From Microthyrium microscopicum (lineage: Eukaryota > Ascomycota > Dothideomycetes > Microthyriales > Microthyriaceae), in the NCBI GenBank assembly GCA_010405405.1, contig MU004240.1:1622814-1686813 (forward strand): a DNA stretch of 64,000 bases, given 5' to 3'. The position numbers and the translations under genes are program-made. Under the pieces are notes generated by a model. It worked only from the letters and a program-made list of their open reading frames with translations. It did no database searches and was not told the origin of the DNA. Below, in pieces: positions 57,001 to 64,000 of the stretch (position 1 is the stretch's first letter; each line of letters opens with the position of its first letter).

Positions 57001-58630
57001 ACTAGTTTCGTAAGCTGATCTGTTTCCTAGAATAACACCGCGCATCTAACCTTCTACAGTCTATTCACCGTCATTGGCGGACTGGCCATCGCCTACTCCT
57101 TCGGCTGGAAACTCGCCCTAGTAGCAACTTGTGTAACGCTACCTATCGGTCTCGGCGCTGGCTACTTTCGCATCAAGTACGAAATTGAGTTCGATGAGAT
57201 GAACGCAGCTGTCTTCTCGGAAAGCTCAAAGTTTGCGGCTGAATCTATTGGAGCCTTCCGAACTGTTTGCTCGTTTTCTCTGGAAGATAAGATTTGTGAT
57301 CGATACAACAATCTATTACGGAATCATGTCCTGCAGGCATTCAAGAAGGCTAGGTTTTCGACGCTCATCTTTGCGCTGGCGGATAGTCTGAGCTTAGCTT
57401 GTCAAGCCTTGATATTCTGGTACGGAGGCCAATTATTAGCGTCGCGCGAATATAATGCCATGCAGTTCTTCGTGTGCTTTATGGCAGTTATCTTTGTAAG
57501 TTGTCATGCCCATTGGTAACGCATATCCTAACTTTACGTTAGGGTGCCGAATCTGCCGGTCAAGGATTGAGCTTTGGTCCCAGTAAGTCAAAGGGTATAG
57601 AAAGTTATCGGGCAGCCAGCTAATGATATTAGATGCGGCACAAGTAACAGGAGCTTCGAATCGTATCCTAAAAGCTCGCGAGAGCCAGATTCATGACACC
57701 ATATCAAATTCGGAAGTCATTCCAGACACTGAAGGCGGAATCGCTCTTGAGCTGAGGGACGTTCACTTCAAGTATCCCACTCGGGACATATCCATTTTCA
57801 AGGGGCTTAATCTTCAGGTCATAATGTCAATCTCGCCATGTGTACTGCGCGTACTGACACTTAATAGATCGAAAAGGGGCAATTCGCAGCTCTTGTCGGC
57901 GCCTCGGGTTGTGGCAAAACAAGCATAATTTCTATGCTGGAAAGGTACTGTACCAATTCTCTTACTCCACCAGACAATTTTGACAATTCTCTAGATTCTA
58001 TGATCCCCAGAGCGGTACAATCCTCGCCAACGGCAAAGACATCACCGACATCAACGTCTACGAATACCGCAAATACCTCTCCCTGGTAGCCCAAGAAGCC
58101 ATGCTCTTTCAAGGCACCATCCGCGAAAACGTTCTCCTCGGCGTCGACCCAGAAGGCATTACGGACGACCAATTGCATCAAGCATGCCGCGACGCGTACC
58201 TCCATGATTTCATCACCAGCTTGTCTCACGGATACGAGACGCCAGTTGGCAACAAAGGAGTTTCGCTGTCTGGTGGCCAGAAGCAGAGGTTGTCCATCGC
58301 GAGAGCGCTGATACGCAACCCGAAAGTCTTGCTGCTGGACGAGGCGACGAGCTCGCTGGATAGTGAAAGTGAGAAACAGGTTCAAGCGGCGTTTGAGAGG
58401 GCTGGAAAGGGGAGAACGATGGTGGTTGTTGCGCATCGACTAGCGACTGTTCAGAACGCTGATGTGATCTTTGTGCTGGGGGAGGGCAAGTTACTTGAGA
58501 AGGGGAATCATGCGGAATTGCTCAAGAAAAAGGGTGTGTATTGGCATATGGTAAGTCATACAATCCGAATTTCCGGGACAAGATGGCTAAGATGGTTCTT
58601 CAGTGTGTTAATCAAGCTTTGGATCGATGA
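54057..58630 (+). CDS. Full-size ABCB (MDR/P-glycoprotein type) transporter
   Basis: Thirteen exons are inferred: 54057-54245, 54302-54379, 54432-55204, 55255-55963, 56013-56568, 56619-56788, 56840-57009, 57060-57495, 57543-57582, 57633-57817, 57868-57944, 57995-58550 and 58604-58630, giving 1321 residues in the order TMD1-NBD1-TMD2-NBD2. NBD1 has Walker [10 protein letters not shown] (439-447), Q-loop LVQQEPFLF, signature LSGGQ (596-600) and [12 protein letters not shown]2 has Walker [10 protein letters not shown] (from 1113), Q-loop [14 protein letters not shown] (1219-1223) and LLLDEATSS (Asp1243, Glu1244). Both catalytic glutamates are present, so both sites may hydrolyse ATP. NBD1 carries a Lys/Glu-rich insertion of about 45 residues between Walker A and Q-loop. 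Similar fungal proteins export drugs, toxins or lipophilic peptides; substrate unknown. Confidence 0.92.
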
Positions 58631-59256
58631 AGCGATCAGGGGAGAGAGCTATGTTTTCTTTATTAAATTCTTTTTGTTTATAAAAATTCTACTCAGGTAG
58701 GATTAGGATTGCCATATGGTATATTATATCATGTACATTAGCTAGTTTGATACCCCTCTCTCATATATGAATTGTAATGATAGTGTCTGGGACAAGGCAG
58801 GATTTGGTCTGCTTGGTGTCCAAAGTCAACTCCGATGTTTTCCTGAGCCATTGCAGATCGTGAGAACCCTTGGAGATTTTGTGGGTTATTCTAGACAATG
58901 GATCGTAAGAACACATCTTTGGCATCGAAGCTTTTGGTCGAATAATAATGACTGCTTACCCAGCTCAGAGCCGTTACTCCATCAACTCCATCGACTCCAT
59001 CCTGAACATCCTTGACGAGGAATTCTAGAGTAACAAGCTGAAATGGGCTTCAAAACTGACGATTCGGCTCTTTTAACCTTCTCATATGAGATCTCACACG
59101 CGCTCAACATTCTGATGCACATGCTCTTAATATTCAGAGAGCTCAGTGGAAGTAAATAAACATGGCGATGCTCTCTGCAGAAGAGGTCCAAGCTTCTTTG
59201 GTGTTTTCATTCGACGTCACTATCCTCCACGTCTTGACTCTTCCAACACATCGCCA
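58631..59256. other. Intergenic region
   Basis: It contains the ABC gene 3' end and the ETR1 promoter. Nothing else was recognised. Confidence 0.4.
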
Positions 59257-60438
59257 ATGGCTTCCAGAATACCAATACTGCCTTGCCGAACCTTACGGCG
59301 GCATCTTAGGTTGCCAATCACTCTACCAGCTCTCACACAAACCCGTCCTATCTCAGCCTTTGGCTATGAGCAAGCCAAAGCACTCGTCTTCTCGAAACAT
59401 GGCGATCCTCCCAATGAAGTCCTCAAACTACACACCCATTCCATTTCTCCTGCTCACTCGAATCTCCTGACGATCCGCTTCCTCGCTGCGCCTATAAATC
59501 CTGCCGATATCAACCAAATCCAAGGCGTATACCCCTCCAAACCTGTCTTCACAACCGGTCTAGGCACCGCAGAGCCGGTAGCTGTCGGCGGAAATGAGGG
59601 TGTCGCTGAGGTTATATCAGTAGGCGACAAGGTCAGCAGTCTCAAGCGTGGAGATTGGGTGATCATGCGCAGTCCAAGTTTTGGGACCTGGCGGACACAT
59701 GCGCAGACAAGCGAGGACCAGCTACTCAAGATTGACAAGACGGGCATCACACCGGTGCAGGCGGGCACAGTGTCTGTGAATCCTATAACAGCATGGCGTA
59801 TGCTGAAAGATTTTGTGTCACTACAAGAAGGCGACTGGTTCATACAGAATGGTGCAAACTCAGCAGTGGGTATGGCAGCAATTCAGCTGGCCAAAACATG
59901 GGGCTACAAGAGCATCAATGTGGTTCGAGATCGTACACATGGCTTGGACGAGCTCAAACAGAAGCTTAAAGATCTGGGTGCTACAGAAGTCATCACAGAC
60001 ACTGAGCTCAAGGACGTTGACTTTAAGTCGCGGGTCAAAAAGTGGACGCAAGGAAACCCCATCAAATTAGGACTGAACTGCGTAGGCGGAAACCAAGCGT
60101 TTACAATGGCCAAGTCCTTGGGAGACGATGCGCATTTCGTGACATATGGAGCGATGAGCAAAAAGCCATTCTCGCTACCAGCCGGTCTACTAATATTCAA
60201 AAACATACGTTTTGATGGCTTTTGGGTCAGCAGATGGGGAGCGCAGAATCCAGAGGAAAAAGCACAAACCGTTCAAAATGTCTTGGAACTATATAAACAA
60301 GGCAAATTTGAACTTGGTCCTCTCAATGAGATTCCATGGGATTGGGAGACGAAGGAGAAGGATCTTGTTGATGCCGTTAGCGGGACATTCCAGGATTATA
60401 GACCTGGAAAGGGTATATTTGTTTTTGGTAAGACATAG
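59257..60438 (+). CDS. ETR1: Mitochondrial trans-2-enoyl-thioester reductase (Etr1/MECR)
   Basis: The enzyme catalyses the NADPH-dependent last step of mitochondrial type II fatty acid synthesis, needed for octanoate/lipoate supply and respiration. A single exon of 393 residues. The N-terminus is an Arg-rich presequence (PCRTLRRHLRLP, ending near RPISAFGYEQ). The GroES-like part has NPADINQIQGVYP with the proposed catalytic Tyr92, then VGGNEGVAEV. The Rossmann part has WFIQNGANSAVGMAAIQLAK and a family-typical LNCVGG. C-terminal FDGFWVSRWG and DYRPGKGIFVF also match. No zinc ligands are present, as expected for this MDR subgroup. The ATG at 59257 is the first in frame. Confidence 0.94.
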   Translation: MASRIPILPCRTLRRHLRLPITLPALTQTRPISAFGYEQAKALVFSKHGDPPNEVLKLHTHSISPAHSNLLTIRFLAAPINPADINQIQGVYPSKPVFTTGLGTAEPVAVGGNEGVAEVISVGDKVSSLKRGDWVIMRSPSFGTWRTHAQTSEDQLLKIDKTGITPVQAGTVSVNPITAWRMLKDFVSLQEGDWFIQNGANSAVGMAAIQLAKTWGYKSINVVRDRTHGLDELKQKLKDLGATEVITDTELKDVDFKSRVKKWTQGNPIKLGLNCVGGNQAFTMAKSLGDDAHFVTYGAMSKKPFSLPAGLLIFKNIRFDGFWVSRWGAQNPEEKAQTVQNVLELYKQGKFELGPLNEIPWDWETKEKDLVDAVSGTFQDYRPGKGIFVFGKT

Positions 60439-61236
60439 GGGTCCACGTATTATTATTAGGAATCTTGAATCCAGTTGTACAGTACACATGGAAGGGATAA
60501 GCTTTTTTTTGGTCTACATTAGTTTCAATCTTTCCGGGGAACTCAAGGTACCGGTATCTGCATGTCGAGAGGTTGATCCACACTTGGGTAGAAACTCTGT
60601 CTTGGTACACTACAGTATCACGTATCCTCTTAAACGTTACTTCATCTCCTTCTTGTTGAGTAATGATGACGCCTGCAGAACTGGTATTTGTAGCATACTT
60701 CAAGGCTAGCAGGTATTTTACTTCAACACCAGTATACAGTATACTCAGATCGAGGGTTTCAACTTTCAACCCCACAAGATAGAAGAATGGGTACGTACCC
60801 GGTCATGCGGAATATTTTCCATGCAGGTGGCACCAAAATCTTTTACAGGAAGTACATGCAAGCCAACTTGAAAGCTGATTAGCACCAAAGCATTTAGCCA
60901 ACCACATCTCTTTATCCTCCAAAGCGTCACGATATCCACATATCGGATCGACATCATGCTTTCTCTTTTCTGTCTTCCCGGAATAAGAACCGATGCACTG
61001 GTGAGTAGAGGCTTTAAGCTAACTACTCCCCATGCCCGAGTACATTTGCCCATGTCGCTGGAAACAAAGAGAACAGCAGCTCCACTCTTAAAATAGTCTA
61101 TATATGTAAAGCCAAGCATTGCCGAGGACAATTTCAATCAATTGGAGAAGTCTAAATCTGAGCACACTGTAAAAGACGCCTCAAGGAAGTACGAAAACAC
61201 CTACTTCAAACCTCATGATAGCGATATACAACTCCC
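60439..61236. other. Intergenic region
   Basis: About 800 bp with no supported gene; minus-strand frames at 60377-60775 and 60766-61137 have no domain. Confidence 0.45.
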
Positions 61237-63003
61237 ATGGCCCCCAGCATGATAGGCCTCTTCTCCATGCCCCCCAGCGCTGCTGGCTCAACCACCAATC
61301 TACCAAGCAACACACAACATAGCATCAACCTAACAGAAACACTCTCCTCCACCACCACCACACCATCCCGCCCAACAGCCCAGCACAAACGACAAGCCTC
61401 CTTCATCCACACAATCAATGACTTCCTCACCCAAGCCCAAGACGATGACACCCCCCACAGTCCAAAAGAACCACCCAACCCAATCTCCCGTAATCCCGCC
61501 AAACTCCCCACACGCCATCGCGTTCGCCATTTCACATGGAGTTTCTTCACCATGACCATGGCGACGGGCGGCATCGCCAACGTCATCTACGCCGTACCCA
61601 CCGCCATGCGTTTCCAGCACCTTGATGCGTTGGGACTGACATACTATCTTCTCAACATCGTGTTATTCATTACCGCGATAACTCTGATTAGTATGCGTTT
61701 CTGGATGTTTCCACATACGTTCCGCGCCTCCTTCCTACATCCAACGGAAAGTCTATTCGTGCCTGCTGCGACGATATCCCTGGGCACGATCCTGATCAAT
61801 ACGACGCAATATGGAGTTGGGCGCACGGGGGATTGGCTGACGCAGACAATGGTGGTGCTATACTGGTTCTATGCGGCTCTAGCGTTGACGCTGAGTAGTA
61901 GTATCTATCTGATTCTGTGGAGTACGCAGACGTTTACGATTTCTCAGATGACGCCGGTGTGGATTTTCCCTGCGTATCCATTGCTCATCGTTGGACCGTT
62001 TGCTGGGCAGTTGGCGGCCAAGGTAGGCGGGAAGCAGGCACTGGAGATTATTATAGGTGGTTTTGTGTTGCAGGGCATTGGCTTTATGGTCAGCTTGATG
62101 ATATACAGCGCTTTTTTATATCGGCTGATGACGCATAAATTGCCGAGGGAGAATGTTAGGCCGGGCATGTTTGTCAGTGTTGGACCCAGTGGGTTTACGA
62201 TTGCGGGAATTGTGACAATGGGGCAGAGATTACCGGCAGTGGTGTCGAGTGATTTTATGATCAAGGGAGAGGGGGCGTTGGTTGCGAAGATCAGTTTGGT
62301 AGCGGCGAACTGGGCGGGCCTGTGGTTATGGGGGTATGTATGCTGTGGTGGTCCAAGGGATGACTTTGCTAATGGTGGTATCAGGCTCGCTTTCTGGTTT
62401 TTTATCGTTTCCGTGGGATCGCACGTGTCGTCAGCGTACAAGGGACGTATTCATTTTGCAATGACGTGGTATAGTTTCGTCTTTCCAAATACGGCGTTGA
62501 CCACGGCGACTTTTGCGATTGATCGGGCGTTGGATGGTAACCGTGCCATTCAGATCCTCGGATGTACGTTGGCAATGGGTGTCGTACTGACGTGGTTTTT
62601 CGTTACTGCTATGATGATTCGAGCTATCATCCTACGTCAGATTCTGTGGCCACAAAAGGGTGAAGATCGTAATGAAGGTGGTTGGGTCGAGGGAGACGAA
62701 CGTATGAGGAGCGTGGATCGCGAACGGGAATTCAGATTGAGACGAGCAACCTTGATGCAGCGTAGGATGAATGGACAAGCAAAACTCTCGCAGACAGGAA
62801 TCGAGCCCGATACAATCCCAGAAGAGCCAAAACCTGAGCGTAAGAAGAGAGGGAGTAGAAATCAAGGCGGAAGGGAAGATGATGAGGAGAAAGTGCTCGA
62901 GTTCGACAGGGCGGACTTTGCGATTAAAGAAGCTCGAAGAGAGAGCGGCTTTGGCCCGATGCGCGGCAGAAGAGGCAGAAGTGCTACAGACAACGTTGTG
63001 TAA
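61237..63003 (+). CDS. TDT-family transporter (malate/C4-dicarboxylate, Mae1-like)
   Basis: A single exon of 588 residues. A Ser/Thr-rich cytosolic N-terminus (about 1-95) precedes the tellurite-resistance/dicarboxylate transporter fold with about ten membrane helices. It starts RHRVRHFTWSFFTMTMATGG, the usual entry sequence, and runs through MRFWMFPHTFRASFLHPTES, FVPAATISLGTILINTTQYG and FVSVGPSGFTIAGI, to LGCTLAMGVVLTWFFVTAMM. The C-terminal roughly 130 residues are charged and cytosolic. HPTESLFVP resembles the Mae1 branch (malate uptake) more than Ssu1 (sulfite efflux), but the substrate is not proven. It is expected at the plasma membrane. Confidence 0.85.
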   Translation: MAPSMIGLFSMPPSAAGSTTNLPSNTQHSINLTETLSSTTTTPSRPTAQHKRQASFIHTINDFLTQAQDDDTPHSPKEPPNPISRNPAKLPTRHRVRHFTWSFFTMTMATGGIANVIYAVPTAMRFQHLDALGLTYYLLNIVLFITAITLISMRFWMFPHTFRASFLHPTESLFVPAATISLGTILINTTQYGVGRTGDWLTQTMVVLYWFYAALALTLSSSIYLILWSTQTFTISQMTPVWIFPAYPLLIVGPFAGQLAAKVGGKQALEIIIGGFVLQGIGFMVSLMIYSAFLYRLMTHKLPRENVRPGMFVSVGPSGFTIAGIVTMGQRLPAVVSSDFMIKGEGALVAKISLVAANWAGLWLWGYVCCGGPRDDFANGGIRLAFWFFIVSVGSHVSSAYKGRIHFAMTWYSFVFPNTALTTATFAIDRALDGNRAIQILGCTLAMGVVLTWFFVTAMMIRAIILRQILWPQKGEDRNEGGWVEGDERMRSVDREREFRLRRATLMQRRMNGQAKLSQTGIEPDTIPEEPKPERKKRGSRNQGGREDDEEKVLEFDRADFAIKEARRESGFGPMRGRRGRSATDNVV

Positions 63004-63091
63004 ATGCAAGGCGCTGGAAGAGAATTCGGCATTAATCGTTCTGCATATTATATCATATGAACATACTGCTTGTTGTTCAAATACATACCTT

Positions 63092-64000
63092 TCAAACTTC
63101 TTCTGGCTCATTCTCGTCCTCATCCATGGCATCGACGCCTTTCGCGCGCGCATTCTCCCATTGGTCCAAGTCAGATAGCATATCTTCATCAAAGTTGTCG
63201 AGATCGTCCTCATCGTCATCTTCCTCGCCCTTGGTTGACTTCTTCTCCTTTCTCTTCTTCTCAATATTTTCTCGCTGCTGCTTCTTCCGTGACTCCTTCT
63301 GTTTCTTTCGATTGCTCCATATCTCGTCAAGCTCCATTTGCTCCTCCTCACTCTTTTCAATCCACTCATGCCACATGACTTTGCCGTCACATAGTCCATC
63401 TTGGATCTTGACAAGTCGTAACCTTAGTCGGGGTCCAATCTCCTTCAACTTGACAGCTCGCTTTTCGACATCAGGTCCTGTCGATGCTCCAGCGGCTTCA
63501 GCTGCTCTTCTCTTCTTTTCGAGCTTATCTCTGTAATGTAGCTTTCGCGTCTGGGCGGCCAGCACTTCCACTTCGGCGTCGGTATCTGCCTCGCTATCAC
63601 TAGCGCTAGTGTAATTGCCTGCTTCAGCATCGAGGATATAGTCGGCCACATCCTCTAGTTGACCGAGATTCGGTATGCCTTTGCCCTTTCGATGACTCTT
63701 GTGGACCTTTTCAGCAGCGTTTAGTCGTTTGATGGGCTTGGGAACGCCAGTTGATTTGGTGGTGATTGCGTAGTGTCGTAGGGTGATTGTATAGGCGCCA
63801 TTGGCTTCATCGGTAGGAGGTTCGCGGTTAAGGAGGAGCACACGCTTTACGGAGGAGAGCGGCATGGTTTGTGGAGAAACTGGTGGAAAGAGGGATTGGA
63901 AGATGGTAGTCACCAGAGACTCTAGATGCTTAGGTACGGCGGGAGTTTTCGATTCGGTAGTGTCGGTATCTTTGGCTGCGGCGGTCATGAAATTGTTCAT
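63092..64000 (-). CDS. SSF1: Ribosome biogenesis protein Ssf1 (Brix domain), C-terminal part
   Basis: Ssf1 binds pre-60S particles in the nucleolus and is needed for 27S pre-rRNA processing. The visible 302 residues are the C-terminal two thirds; the gene continues beyond 64000, and the MNNF at the edge is internal to the family sequence, not the start. Visible landmarks are VPKHLESLVTTIFQSLFPPV, SVKRVLLLNRE, YTITLRHYAITTKSTGVPK and the Brix C-terminal signature IGPRLRLRLVKIQDGLCDGK followed by VMWHEWI. A basic helical stretch and an acidic tail (EEDDDEDDLDNFDED) complete it. Its 3' end converges on the transporter gene, 88 bp away. Confidence 0.92.
   Translation of the reverse strand: MNNFMTAAAKDTDTTESKTPAVPKHLESLVTTIFQSLFPPVSPQTMPLSSVKRVLLLNREPPTDEANGAYTITLRHYAITTKSTGVPKPIKRLNAAEKVHKSHRKGKGIPNLGQLEDVADYILDAEAGNYTSASDSEADTDAEVEVLAAQTRKLHYRDKLEKKRRAAEAAGASTGPDVEKRAVKLKEIGPRLRLRLVKIQDGLCDGKVMWHEWIEKSEEEQMELDEIWSNRKKQKESRKKQQRENIEKKRKEKKSTKGEEDDDEDDLDNFDEDMLSDLDQWENARAKGVDAMDEDENEPEEV

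Noticed and set aside
59146-59256. Upstream extension of the ETR1 frame
   Set aside because: The extension begins at a GTG, and the mitochondrial presequence starts cleanly at the first ATG, 59257.

Overview
The window is nuclear DNA of a filamentous ascomycete (Pezizomycotina). The genes have 48-119 bp GT-AG introns, many are single-copy fungal housekeeping genes, and two AT-rich, TpA-rich blocks look like repeats mutated by RIP (repeat-induced point mutation). A Leotiomycetes- or Sordariomycetes-like fungus is possible, but the class cannot be fixed from the sequence alone.

Layout. Positions 1-7430 are a gene-free, RIP-like repeat block. From about 7.4 to 31.7 kb lie a sphingolipid/fatty acid 2-hydroxylase (SCS7-like), a serine hydrolase fused to ankyrin repeats, a GNAT acetyltransferase, a hypothetical protein with a hydrophobic N-terminus, a small acidic protein, a secreted pectate lyase, a GYPGAPS-repeat protein, a DUF218/YdcF-like protein and an MFS transporter. 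These are followed by the divergent pair RPT5 (19S proteasome ATPase) and UBC6 (ER-anchored E2), a second GNAT, a Cys-rich hypothetical protein and a tandem GFA-domain protein. Positions 32014-35715 are a decayed Tc1/mariner DNA transposon with intact terminal inverted repeats.

Just right of the transposon are two tiny spliced metallothionein genes (36465-36590 on plus, 39264-39454 on minus) on either side of an RBR-type E3 ubiquitin ligase gene. Both are too short for ordinary ORF finding. Each has seven cysteines and a TATA box about 120 bp before the ATG. Next come a peroxisomal dysferlin-domain peroxin, PAM16 (TIM16), and about 7 kb without a convincing gene. That stretch ends in a pyrimidine-rich leader before a BNI4-like PP1-binding protein. 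The right end holds a full ABCB transporter in 13 exons, mitochondrial enoyl-thioester reductase ETR1, a TDT-family malate transporter-like protein, and SSF1, which runs off the right edge.

No secondary-metabolite cluster or operon-like unit is evident. The most notable items are the metallothionein pair, the hydrolase-ankyrin protein with a glycine-rich linker motif and no NACHT domain, the Tc1 element whose ends escaped the mutation of its interior and which carries a second relic frame, and several odd gene structures (ATG-only exon, stop-only exon, GC-AG intron). Exon joins were worked out by hand from splice signals, reading phase and family conservation. All were checked for total length divisible by three, but none was tested against transcripts.
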